Below, one piece after another: positions 15,084 to 21,887 of a stretch of 21,887 bases of DNA (positions are counted from its first letter, which is position 1; every line of letters begins with the position of its first letter). This DNA is from JBFGCA01 sp041567315 (GTDB taxonomy: Bacteria; Acidobacteriota; Thermoanaerobaculia; Multivoradales; JAHEKO01). The notes under the pieces were generated by a model. The model was not told where the DNA came from. It ran no database searches and saw only the letters and a program-made list of their open reading frames with translations. Location of the stretch: NCBI GenBank assembly GCA_041567315.1, contig JBFGCA010000080.1, forward strand, positions 1 to 21,887, given 5' to 3'. The position numbers and the translations under genes are program-made.

Positions 15084-15539
15084 ATGCTTCAGGAGTTCAA
15101 GAAGTTCGCCATGCGCGGCAACGTGCTCGACATGGCGATCGGCATCATCATCGGCGCCGCCTTCAGCCCGATCGTCAAGTCGCTGGTCGACAACGTCGTC
15201 ATGCCGCCGATCGGGATGCTGCTCGGCGGCGTCGACTTCAGCAATCTCTTCATGGTCCTCAAGGAGGGCGCGGTCGCGGCACCCTACGGGACCCTGGCGG
15301 CCGCCCAGGAGGCGGGCGCCGTCACCATCGACTACGGGGTGTTCTTCAACACCGTCGTCAACTTCCTGATCGTCGCCTTTGCCGTGTTCATGATGGTCAA
15401 GGCGATCAACAGCTGGCAGAAGCCCGAGGAGGAGGAGCCGGCGGAGCCGACCACCAAGGACTGCTCCTACTGCTACACCACCATCCCCATCCAGGCGAGC
15501 CGCTGCCCGCACTGCACCTCGGAGCTGAAGGCCGCCTAG
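15084..15539 (+). CDS. mscL: Large-conductance mechanosensitive channel with zinc ribbon
   Basis: This 151-residue inner-membrane channel opens under membrane tension to release solutes during hypo-osmotic shock. The N-terminal amphipathic helix MLQEFKKFAMRGNVLDMAIG leads into TM1 (AIGIIIGAAFSPIVKSLV), then a periplasmic loop (about 51-84) and TM2 (FFNTVVNFLIVAFAVFMMVK, about 87-106). All are hallmarks of MscL. The unusual part is the tail: after an acidic hinge (KPEEEEPAEP), residues 127-144 contain CSYC and CPHC, a four-cysteine zinc ribbon in the cytoplasm where standard MscL has only a helical bundle. The ATG at 15084 has a strong AGGAGGGA site. It is transcribed divergently from the amidohydrolase operon and followed by a strong hairpin. 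Confidence 0.95.
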   Translation: MLQEFKKFAMRGNVLDMAIGIIIGAAFSPIVKSLVDNVVMPPIGMLLGGVDFSNLFMVLKEGAVAAPYGTLAAAQEAGAVTIDYGVFFNTVVNFLIVAFAVFMMVKAINSWQKPEEEEPAEPTTKDCSYCYTTIPIQASRCPHCTSELKAA

Positions 15540-15556
15540 CGCGGCCCGACGCGCCT

Positions 15557-15595
15557 CGGCCGGCCGCCGTAACTCCCTCCGTCGGCGGCCGGCCG
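15557..15595 (+). terminator. Strong hairpin after mscL
   Basis: cggccggccgccg (15557-15569) pairs perfectly with cggcggccggccg (15583-15595), giving a 13 bp stem extendable by one G-T and one C-G pair, with a 13-base loop. It starts 18 bases after the mscL stop and ends before the rimO promoter. The U-tract is absent, as often seen in GC-rich genomes, so it is either a Rho-assisted or a hairpin-only terminator. Confidence 0.6.
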
Positions 15596-15607
15596 GGCCG
15601 AACCGTT

Positions 15608-15616
15608 TGCTAAGCT
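15608..15616 (+). promoter_or_regulatory. Extended -10 promoter for rimO
   Basis: TGC followed by TAAGCT (15611-15616), within the AT-richer stretch gtttgctaagc, sits directly after the mscL hairpin. The predicted transcription start (about 15622-15624) is almost at the GTG codon at 15626. The mRNA would be leaderless if that start is used, or have a leader of about 90 bases if a start near 15713 is used. Confidence 0.5.
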
Positions 15617-15625
15617 CCGCGCGCC

Positions 15626-17053
15626 GTGAACGACCCCCGGAACGAGCCCAGGAACGGGCCGCAGAGCAGGCCCCGGAGCGCGGCCCGTAGTGAAGCGCGC
15701 CGCCGCGGTCCGGTGGGGATGATCAGCCTCGGCTGTCCCAAGAACCGGGTGGACGGCGAGGTGATGCTCGGCGAGCTGTCCCGGCGCGGCCACCGGCTGG
15801 CCTCCAGCCTCGAGGAGGCCGAGACGGTGATCGTCAACACCTGCGGCTTTATCGACGAGGCCAAGCAGGAGTCGATCGACGCCATCCTGGAGGCGGCGGC
15901 CGCCAAAGGGCGCGGCGCCCGCCGGCTGCTGGTCGCCGGCTGCATGGTCAACCGCTACGGCGAGGAGCTGGCCCGCGAGATCCCCGAGATCGACGGCTTC
16001 ATCGGCCTCGACGACCTGGCCGAGACCCCGCGGCTGGTCGAGCTGGGCGGCGGTCCGCCGCCGCCGGGACCGTCCCACCTGGTCTTCGACCACACGGCGC
16101 CGCGGCTGCTCACCACCCGCGGTCACGCCTATCTCAAGGTCGCCGAGGGGTGCGACAACCCGTGTACCTTCTGCGCCATCCCGCTGTGGCGGGGCCGGTT
16201 CCGCAGCCGCACCGTCGACAGCCTGGTCACCGAGGCCAGGCGCCTGGAGGCGGCAGGCATCCGCGAGCTGTGCCTGATCGCCCAGGACACCACCCGCTAC
16301 GGCGAGGACCTCGGCCTCGGCCGCCACGGTCTGCTGCGCCTGGTCGAGGCGCTGCTGGCCGCCACCGCGGTGCCCTGGGTGCGCTTCCTGTACGCCTATC
16401 CGACCACCCTCGACGAGGAGCTGCTGCGGCTGATGGGCAGCGAGGAGCGGTTCGTCTCCTATCTCGACATCCCGCTCCAGCACTCGCACCCCGACGTCCT
16501 GCGGGCGATGCGCCGCGGCGGCTCGGAGCGCCGCTATCTGGCGCTGCTGGAGCGCGCCCGCGAGCTGGCCCCCGACGTCTTCCTGCGCTCCACCTTCATC
16601 GTCGGCTTTCCCGGCGAGGAGGAGGAGCACTTCCGCCACCTCGAGCGCTTCGTCGTCCGGGCGCGGTTCGATCACCTGGGGGCCTTCGCCTACAGCCCCG
16701 AGCCCGGCACCCCGGCCGCCGAACGTCGCTCCCTGGTGCCGCGGACGGTGGCCAGGCGCCGCTACCGGCAACTGCTCGAGACCCAGCGGCCGATCGCCCT
16801 CGACAGCCGCCGCCGGCTGGTCGGCCGGCGTCTCAGGGTGCTGGTGGATGGCGTCTGCGAGGAGTCCGAGCACCTGCTGCAGGGCCGCCACCACGGGATG
16901 GCGCCCGAGATCGACGGGCGGGTGCTGATCAACGACGGTCTCGCCCCGGCCGCGGAGTTCGCCGAGGTGGAGGTCACCGAGGCGCACGCCGACGACGTGG
17001 TGGGCCGGGTGGTCGGACCCGCCGGGGCGCCGGGGGTCCGGGTCGCCGCCTGA
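15626..17053 (+). CDS. rimO: Ribosomal protein S12 methylthiotransferase
   Basis: This radical-SAM enzyme adds a methylthio group to the conserved aspartate of ribosomal protein S12. The UPF0004 domain has three cluster cysteines: SLGCPKN (Cys37), NTCGFID (Cys73) and AGCMVNR (Cys106). The radical-SAM motif is EGCDNPCTFCAIP (Cys176, 180, 183). A TRAM domain closes the protein (about 400-470). SLGCPKN and GFIDEAKQESID favour RimO over MiaB. The length of 475 exceeds the usual ~440 because of a 29-residue Arg/Pro-rich N-terminal stretch (GPQSRPRSAARSEARRRGP) not seen in the family. GTG 15626 is the most upstream start and would be leaderless; GTG 15713 or ATG 15719 are alternatives that fit the family better, though ATG 15719 would cut into the first beta strand. 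ribF follows after 51 bases, probably cotranscribed. Confidence 0.93.
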   Translation: MNDPRNEPRNGPQSRPRSAARSEARRRGPVGMISLGCPKNRVDGEVMLGELSRRGHRLASSLEEAETVIVNTCGFIDEAKQESIDAILEAAAAKGRGARRLLVAGCMVNRYGEELAREIPEIDGFIGLDDLAETPRLVELGGGPPPPGPSHLVFDHTAPRLLTTRGHAYLKVAEGCDNPCTFCAIPLWRGRFRSRTVDSLVTEARRLEAAGIRELCLIAQDTTRYGEDLGLGRHGLLRLVEALLAATAVPWVRFLYAYPTTLDEELLRLMGSEERFVSYLDIPLQHSHPDVLRAMRRGGSERRYLALLERARELAPDVFLRSTFIVGFPGEEEEHFRHLERFVVRARFDHLGAFAYSPEPGTPAAERRSLVPRTVARRRYRQLLETQRPIALDSRRRLVGRRLRVLVDGVCEESEHLLQGRHHGMAPEIDGRVLINDGLAPAAEFAEVEVTEAHADDVVGRVVGPAGAPGVRVAA

Positions 17054-17104
17054 GAGGTCCGGGACCCCCGCGGAGCGCCCGGTCGCGCCCTGCGCCGTCC
17101 AGCG

Positions 17105-18076
17105 ATGCGGATCATCCACGACGCCTGGGGTCGCCGCGACCTGCCCTGCGGAACGGTGGGCACGATCGGCAACTTCGACGGGCTGCACCGGGGCCAGCAG
17201 GCGATCCTTGAGCGGGTGGTGACGCGCGCCGGGGCCACCGGCCTCGAGCCGGCGGTGGTGACCTTCGAGCCCCATCCGCTGACCGTGCTGCGGCCGGAGG
17301 CGGCGCCGGCGCGAATCGTCGGCTTCGACCACAAGGCGGAGCTGCTGGCGGCCGCCGGCATCGCTGTGCTGGCGGTGGTGCGGTTCAGCACCGAGTTCGC
17401 GCGCACCCCGGCGGCCGGTTTCGTGGAGGAGTTCCTGCACCACGGCCTGGACATGCGCGAGATCTACGTCGGCTCGCGGTTCGCATTCGGACGCCAGCGC
17501 GAGGGGGACCTGGCGCTGCTGCGCGAGATGGGCGCCCGGCTGGGGTTCGCCGCCCACGGCGTTCCGGAGGTGCTTCATGACGGCGCGCCGGTTTCGAGCA
17601 CCCGCATCCGCGAAGCGGTGTATGCGGGGCGGGTAGAGGAGGCGGCGGCGCTGCTCGGACGCCCGTTCGTTCTGCGCGGGCGGGTGGTGCACGGGCAGGG
17701 CCGCGGCAAGGGCCTGGGCTGGCCGACGGTCAACCTGGCGCCCGACGTCGGGCTGCTGCCCGCCGACGGGGTCTACGTCTCGACCGCGCGGCTGGGCGGG
17801 GAGCCAGGCCCCCTGCTGGGGGCGGTCACCAACGTCGGCCGCCGCCCGACCTTCGACGATCCCGACGGGCGGGTGGTGGAGAGCCACCTGCTCGACTTCG
17901 ACCGCGACCTCTACGGCGAGAGGGTAGAATTGAGCTTCCTCAGCCGGCTCCGGGAGGAGCGGGCCTTCCAAAGCCTCGAGCAGCTTGTGGAGCAGATCGG
18001 CCGGGACGTGGCGCGGGCGCGAGAATTTCTGACCCGCGAGGGCTGTTTAGAGAAGCGGACCGAGGCCGACGCCTAG
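17105..18076 (+). CDS. ribF: Bifunctional riboflavin kinase/FAD synthetase
   Basis: This 323-residue cytoplasmic enzyme phosphorylates riboflavin to FMN and adenylylates FMN to FAD. The N-terminal FAD synthetase domain (about 1-185) shows GTIGNFDGLHRGQQ (the nucleotidyltransferase signature), VVTFEPHPL, YVGSRFAFGRQREGD and VSSTRIREAV. The C-terminal riboflavin kinase domain (about 186-312) shows GRGKGLGWPTVNL, DGVYVSTA and the RPTFDD region, ending with a helix (FLSRLREERAFQSLEQL). The length and both domains are normal. There is no strong ribosome binding site before the ATG at 17105, which fits translation following rimO in the same transcript. A small hairpin lies just after its stop. Confidence 0.95.
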   Translation: MRIIHDAWGRRDLPCGTVGTIGNFDGLHRGQQAILERVVTRAGATGLEPAVVTFEPHPLTVLRPEAAPARIVGFDHKAELLAAAGIAVLAVVRFSTEFARTPAAGFVEEFLHHGLDMREIYVGSRFAFGRQREGDLALLREMGARLGFAAHGVPEVLHDGAPVSSTRIREAVYAGRVEEAAALLGRPFVLRGRVVHGQGRGKGLGWPTVNLAPDVGLLPADGVYVSTARLGGEPGPLLGAVTNVGRRPTFDDPDGRVVESHLLDFDRDLYGERVELSFLSRLREERAFQSLEQLVEQIGRDVARAREFLTREGCLEKRTEADA

Positions 18077-18085
18077 CCCCGCCAG

Positions 18086-18101
18086 CGGCCCGACCGGGCC
18101 G
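18086..18101 (+). terminator. Short hairpin between ribF and trxA
   Basis: CGGCCC (18086-18091) pairs with GGGCCG (18096-18101) around a GACC tetraloop, 9 bases after the ribF stop. A U-tract is absent, so it may only attenuate or process the transcript rather than terminate it. No separate promoter for trxA is convincing. Confidence 0.35.
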
Positions 18102-18129
18102 ATTCGCAGATCACGAAAGAAGGAGCGCC

Positions 18130-18456
18130 ATGACGAAGGAAATTGTCGAAGTGACCAGTGACAACTTCGAGGACACCGTGCTCAAGTCCGAGGTGCCGGT
18201 CCTCGTCGACTTCTGGGCGGCGTGGTGCGGCCCGTGCCGGATGGTGGCCCCGGTCCTCGACGAGCTGGCCACCGAGATGGCCGACAAGGTGCGGGTCGCC
18301 AAGCTCAACGTCGACGACTATCAGGACCTCGCCTTCCGCTACCAGGTGTCGAGCATCCCCACCTTTCTGCTGTTCAAGGGCGGCGAGGTGGCTGATCGCA
18401 TGATGGGCGCCATGCCCAAGGCGGCCTTCGAGAAGTTCGTCGAGCGCAATCTCTGA
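18130..18456 (+). CDS. trxA: Thioredoxin
   Basis: This 108-residue classical cytoplasmic thioredoxin reduces protein disulfides using electrons from thioredoxin reductase. The active site FWAAWCGPCRMVAPV has Cys33 and Cys36, the buried Asp is in VLVDFWA, and the cis-proline is Pro77 in SSIPTFLLF. KLNVDDYQDLAFRYQV is the expected central segment. It has no signal peptide and is full length. The ATG at 18130 is preceded by AGAAGGAG at ideal spacing. It lies 53 bases after ribF and 27 bases before the ATPase gene, on the same strand, so it could be in one transcript with either. Confidence 0.96.
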   Translation: MTKEIVEVTSDNFEDTVLKSEVPVLVDFWAAWCGPCRMVAPVLDELATEMADKVRVAKLNVDDYQDLAFRYQVSSIPTFLLFKGGEVADRMMGAMPKAAFEKFVERNL

Positions 18457-18483
18457 GGGCGCGGCGCGGGGCGGGGAGGGACG

Positions 18484-20901
18484 ATGGCCATGCAAAGCTA
18501 CGAGAAGCTGGGCGCCTTCTATCTGGGGCGCCGTTACGACCTGGCCGCCGGCGAGCCGGCCGGCGGGCTGTTGCTCTACGACTCCAAGGACCTGGTCACC
18601 CACGCGGTCTGCATCGGCATGACCGGCAGCGGCAAGACCGGTCTCTGCGTCGGTCTGCTCGAGGAGGCGGCGATCGACGGCATCCCGGCGATCGTCATCG
18701 ACCCCAAGGGCGATCTCGGCAACCTGCTGCTGACCTTCCCCGAGCTGCGCCCGGAGGACTTCCGGCCCTGGGTCAACGAGGACGATGCCCGGCGTCAGGG
18801 CGTCGACGCCGACACCTACGCCGCCCATCAGGCCGAGCTGTGGCGCCGCGGTCTCGGCGAATGGGAGCAGGACGGCGAGCGCATCCGGCGGCTGCGCGAG
18901 GCGGCCGATTTCGCGATCTACACGCCGGGCAGCGAGGCCGGGCTGCCGGTCTCGATCCTGGCCTCCTTCGCTGCGCCCGGCGAGGCCGTGGTGGCCGACC
19001 AGGACCTGTTCCGGGACCGCATCTCGAGCACCGTGACCAGCCTGCTGGGGCTGATCGGGGTGCAGGCCGACCCGATCCGCAGCCGCGAGCACATCCTGCT
19101 GTCGACGCTGCTCGACAACGCCTGGCGGGGCGGCACCGACGCCGACCTGGCGGGTCTCATCCAGGGGGTCCAGCGGCCGCCCTTCGAGCAGGTCGGGGTG
19201 CTCGACCTGGAGTCGTTCTATCCGGCCCGCGAGCGCTTCGAGCTGGCCATGCTGCTCAACAACCTGCTGGCCGCCCCGGGCTTCCAGACCTGGATGAGCG
19301 GCGAGTCCCTGGACGTCGGGCGGCTGCTCTACACGCCGAGCGGCAAGCCGCGGGTGGCGATCTTCTCGATCGCCCACCTCTCCGAGGCCGAGCGCATGTT
19401 CTTCGTCTCGCTGCTGCTCAACCAGACCCTGTCGTGGATGCGCACCCGGCCCGGCACCACCAGCCTGCGGGCGCTCCTCTACATGGACGAGATCTTCGGC
19501 TACATGCCGCCGGTCGCCGAGCCGCCCTCCAAGAAGCCGATCCTCACCCTGCTCAAGCAGGCGCGGGCCTTCGGGGTCGGGGTGGTGCTGGCGACCCAGA
19601 ACCCGGTGGACCTCGACTACAAGGGCCTCTCCAACACCGGCACCTGGTTCCTGGGCCGGCTGCAGACCGAGCGCGACAAGGCCCGGGTGCTCGACGGGCT
19701 GGAGGGGGTGGGTGGCGGCGCCGTCGACCGCAAGAGCCTGGAGACCACGCTCTCGGGGCTGGGCAAACGCAAGTTCCTGCTCCACAACGTCCACGAGCCG
19801 GGCCCGGTGGTGTTCGAGTCCCGCTGGGTGATGTCCTATCTGCGCGGCCCGCTGACCCGCGACCAGATCCGCCTGCTGACCCCGGCCGCGGCCCGGCCGG
19901 CTGAGGTCACTGCCCCGCCGCCGCCCGCGGCGCCGGCTGCCGCGGCCGCCCCCGCGGCCCCAGCCCCCGCGCGGTCGACCGCCCAGCGCTCGGCGCCGCC
20001 GGTGGTGCCGGCCGAGGTGGAGCAGGTGTTCCTGCCCACCCGCGCCGCCGGCGCGGTGACCTACGAAGCCGGGCTGGTCGGGCTCGGCCGGGTCGAGTTC
20101 GTCGACCGCAAGAGCAAGGCGACGCTGCGGAGCGACGAGGTCTGTCTCTACCTGCCGGTGGCGGGCGACGAGCTGGACGTCGACTGGCGAGAGGCCGAGG
20201 AGCTGGAGCTGGCGGCCGACGAGCTGGAGCGCGAGCCGGCCGGGGACGCCGGCTGGGGGCCGCTGCCCGGGGCGCTGGCCCGGGCCGGCGGCTACAAGGG
20301 CTGGGGCAAAGAGCTGTCCGACACCCTGTACCGCACCCGCTCGCTCGAGCTGTTCGAGAGCCCCACCTTCAAGCTGGTCTCCGAGCCCGGGGAGAGCGAG
20401 CGCGACTTCCGCATCCGGCTCGCCGACCTGGCGCGCGAGGCGCGCGACGAGGAGGTCGACAAGCTCCGCAAGCGCCACGCCTCGAAGGCCAAGACGCTGG
20501 AGGACCGCCTGCTGCGTGCCAAGCAGAAGGTCGAGCGCGAGCAGACCCAGGCGTCGCAGCAGAAGCTGCAGACCGCGATCTCGATCGGCGCCACCCTGCT
20601 GGGTGCCCTCACCGGGCGCAAGGCGCTGAGCACCTCGACCCTGGGCCGCGCCACGACCGCGCTGCGCGGCGCCGGCCGCAGCTCGAGCGAGGCCGCCGAC
20701 GTGGCCCGCGCCCAGGAGTCGGTCGAGGCGCTGACCGAGCAGATCGAGGCGCTCAACGCCGAGCTGGAGACGGAGATCGACCAGCTCGACGAGCGCTTCG
20801 ACCCCGAGGCCGAGAAGCTGGAGACGGTGGCGGTCCGCCCCCGCCGGAGCGACGTCGAGGTGCGGCTGGTGGCGCTCGGCTGGCGGCCCACCGCGGGATA
20901 G
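18484..20901 (+). CDS. HerA/DUF87-type P-loop ATPase with coiled-coil tail
   Basis: This 805-residue ATPase of the HerA-FtsK superfamily is related to the DUF87/DUF853 (YjgR-like) group. Walker A is GMTGSGKTG (45-53), followed by IVIDPKGDLGNLL as in HerA relatives. Walker B is ALLYMDEIFG (330-339), and the sensor-type segment VVLATQNPVDLDYK starts at 367. GTWFLGRLQTERDKARVL is a conserved region of this subfamily. An Ala/Pro-rich linker (about 472-505) separates the ATPase from a C-terminal part. That part holds a long coiled coil (about 645-695), a Gly/Ala hydrophobic patch (AISIGATLLGALTG) and a second coiled coil (about 730-770). The ATG at 18484 has GGGAGGG upstream; ATG 18490 is an alternative. 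Probable action is ATP-driven movement on DNA, but no NurA nuclease gene is adjacent and the role is unknown. Confidence 0.82.
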   Translation: MAMQSYEKLGAFYLGRRYDLAAGEPAGGLLLYDSKDLVTHAVCIGMTGSGKTGLCVGLLEEAAIDGIPAIVIDPKGDLGNLLLTFPELRPEDFRPWVNEDDARRQGVDADTYAAHQAELWRRGLGEWEQDGERIRRLREAADFAIYTPGSEAGLPVSILASFAAPGEAVVADQDLFRDRISSTVTSLLGLIGVQADPIRSREHILLSTLLDNAWRGGTDADLAGLIQGVQRPPFEQVGVLDLESFYPARERFELAMLLNNLLAAPGFQTWMSGESLDVGRLLYTPSGKPRVAIFSIAHLSEAERMFFVSLLLNQTLSWMRTRPGTTSLRALLYMDEIFGYMPPVAEPPSKKPILTLLKQARAFGVGVVLATQNPVDLDYKGLSNTGTWFLGRLQTERDKARVLDGLEGVGGGAVDRKSLETTLSGLGKRKFLLHNVHEPGPVVFESRWVMSYLRGPLTRDQIRLLTPAAARPAEVTAPPPPAAPAAAAAPAAPAPARSTAQRSAPPVVPAEVEQVFLPTRAAGAVTYEAGLVGLGRVEFVDRKSKATLRSDEVCLYLPVAGDELDVDWREAEELELAADELEREPAGDAGWGPLPGALARAGGYKGWGKELSDTLYRTRSLELFESPTFKLVSEPGESERDFRIRLADLAREARDEEVDKLRKRHASKAKTLEDRLLRAKQKVEREQTQASQQKLQTAISIGATLLGALTGRKALSTSTLGRATTALRGAGRSSSEAADVARAQESVEALTEQIEALNAELETEIDQLDERFDPEAEKLETVAVRPRRSDVEVRLVALGWRPTAG

Positions 20902-20910
20902 GAAGCCCCG

Positions 20911-20929
20911 AAAAAGGCCCCTCGCGGCC
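20911..20929 (-). terminator. Possible intrinsic terminator of guaB
   Basis: On the minus strand GGCC, six bases (GCGAGG), GGCC and then TTTTT follow the guaB stop codon by about 9 bases. The stem is only four pairs, but the T-run is striking in this GC-rich sequence. It lies in the 36-base gap between the convergent ATPase and guaB genes. Confidence 0.4.
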
Positions 20930-20937
20930 GCGTCCGG

Positions 20938-21887
20938 CTACTCGGGACGCTCGACCCAGTAGTTGGGCGCCTCTTTGGTGATCACCACGTCGTGGGCGTG
21001 GCTCTCCTTGAGCCCGGCGGTGGTGACCCGCACGAAGCGCGCCTCGCTGCGCAGCTGCCCGATGCTGGCGCAGCCGGCCAGCCCCATCCCCGAGCGCAGC
21101 CCGCCGGTGAGCTGGGGCAGCATCTGGTGCACGCTGCCCTTGTAGGGGACCATGCCCTCGATGCCCTCCGGCACCAGCTTTCCCAGCTCGGCCTCCTCGG
21201 GCTGGAAGTAGCGCTCGGCGCTGCCCCCGGCCATCGCCGACAGCGAGCCCATCCCACGGTAGGCCTTGTAGGTGCGGCCGCGGTAGAGGATGGTCTCGCC
21301 GGGGCTCTCCTCGGTGCCGGCGAACAGCGAGCCCACCATCACCGAGTGGGCGCCGGCGGCGATCGCCTTGGTGATGTCGCCGGAGAACTTGACGCCGCCG
21401 TCGGCGATCACCGGCACGTCGTGCTCGGCGGCGGCGCGGCTGGCCTCGACGATGGCGGTGATCTGCGGCATCCCGGCGCCGGTGACCACCCGGGTGGTGC
21501 AGATCGAGCCCGGGCCGATGCCCACCTTGACGGCGTCGGCGCCGCGCTCGATGAGCGCCCGGGTGCCGGCGGCGGTGGCCACGTTGCCGGCCACCAGGCG
21601 GACCTCCGGGAAACGCTCGCGCAGCCGGGCGGCGGCCTCCAGCACGCCGCTGCTCTCGGCGTGCGAGGAGTCGAGCACAAGGAAGTCGACCTTGGCCGCC
21701 ACCAGCGCCGCGGCCCGCTCGAGATACGCCCCCGCGGCCCCCACCGCCGCCCCCACCCGCAGCCGCCCCCGGGCGTCGCGGCAGGCGTTGGGATGGGTGC
21801 GGGTGTTCTCGATGTCCCGCATCGTGATGAGGCCGGCCAGGCGTCGCTCACCGTCGACGAGCAGGAGCTTCTCCACCTTCGCAGATC
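20938..21887 (-). CDS. guaB: IMP dehydrogenase, 3' part (cut by window edge)
   Basis: About 316 C-terminal residues of inosine-5'-monophosphate dehydrogenase, which oxidises IMP to XMP in guanine nucleotide synthesis. The visible part begins in the second CBS domain (VEKLLLVDGERRLAGLIT, MRDIE) and continues through the barrel. It includes DFLVLDSSHAESSG, the NAD/IMP site LVAGNVATAAGTRALIERGA, the catalytic-cysteine loop VGIGPGSICTTRVVTGAG, VIADGGVKFSGDI and the flap-region YRGMGSLSAM. It ends with GGLRSGMGLAGCASI and a normal C-terminus. The coding frame stays open to position 21887, so the N-terminal ~170 residues and the start lie outside the window. No disruption is seen. It converges on the ATPase gene, with a possible terminator between them. 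Confidence 0.95.
   Translation of the reverse strand, partial: SAKVEKLLLVDGERRLAGLITMRDIENTRTHPNACRDARGRLRVGAAVGAAGAYLERAAALVAAKVDFLVLDSSHAESSGVLEAAARLRERFPEVRLVAGNVATAAGTRALIERGADAVKVGIGPGSICTTRVVTGAGMPQITAIVEASRAAAEHDVPVIADGGVKFSGDITKAIAAGAHSVMVGSLFAGTEESPGETILYRGRTYKAYRGMGSLSAMAGGSAERYFQPEEAELGKLVPEGIEGMVPYKGSVHQMLPQLTGGLRSGMGLAGCASIGQLRSEARFVRVTTAGLKESHAHDVVITKEAPNYWVERPE

Noticed and set aside
13245..15512. Upstream extension of the intact amidohydrolase frame
   Set aside because: It lies out of frame over the first amidohydrolase gene and antisense to mscL; composition is random Arg/Pro/Gly, and a coupled GTG start with signal peptide exists at 13244.
17935..17940. TAGAAT inside ribF as a promoter for trxA
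   Set aside because: No TGN extension or -35, and nearly 200 bases from the trxA start; a chance match is equally likely.
1..21887. CRISPR array, tRNA/rRNA genes, integrase or IS element, toxin-antitoxin or phage genes
   Set aside because: None was seen. The tandem units at the left edge number only two to three, with a ~163 bp period and inverted repeats, so they are not CRISPR-like.

Overview
This is a window of very GC-rich bacterial chromosome, densely packed with genes that show strong G/C third-position bias. It holds mostly housekeeping genes plus one secreted-protein block. There are no rRNA, tRNA, CRISPR, integrase or transposase signals. The gene families suggest a GC-rich Acidobacteriota-like bacterium (perhaps Thermoanaerobaculia): tandem secreted imidazolonepropionase-like amidohydrolases with an M1 peptidase, a large FG-GAP propeller protein, MscL carrying a zinc ribbon, and a HerA-like ATPase with a coiled-coil tail. 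That placement is inference; no marker in the window fixes it.

Layout, left to right. Positions 1-454 are non-coding and hold two nearly identical ~110 bp units, each with a 12 bp inverted repeat, a decayed third unit, and a promoter. Next come asparaginyl-tRNA synthetase (455-1741) and an EamA/DMT transporter whose GTG start shares a base with the asnS stop codon. Positions 2650-3058 hold a doubtful Arg-rich small ORF and what looks like the N-terminal stub of a zinc-type alcohol dehydrogenase. A new promoter and an endonuclease/exonuclease/phosphatase-fold protein (3059-4093) follow. A YbaK-type aminoacyl-tRNA deacylase faces it on the minus strand (4144-4605).

The middle is exported proteins. 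A 1236-residue secreted protein has 14 FG-GAP-like repeats (4771-8481), a number that fits two seven-bladed beta-propellers. Facing it on the minus strand is a four-gene operon (14938 down to 8525). It encodes three signal-peptide-bearing amidohydrolases and a lipoprotein M1 aminopeptidase, and every junction is a 4-base stop/start overlap. Only the middle amidohydrolase keeps a full set of metal ligands; the other two have lost the HxH motif. The operon reads as a cell-envelope peptide or amide degradation unit.

The right part is housekeeping: mscL with a zinc ribbon (15084-15539), a strong hairpin, rimO, ribF, trxA, a HerA/DUF87-type ATPase with coiled coils (18484-20901), and a guaB fragment entering from the right edge on the minus strand.

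A recurring TGN-TANNNT extended -10 element lies a short distance upstream of asnS, the EEP gene, mscL and rimO, and gives a consistent picture of promoter use. I found no complete, clearly new defence or mobile system. The most unusual items are the mixed active/degenerate amidohydrolase trio, the terminal repeat units, the MscL zinc ribbon and the HerA-like ATPase with no visible partner.
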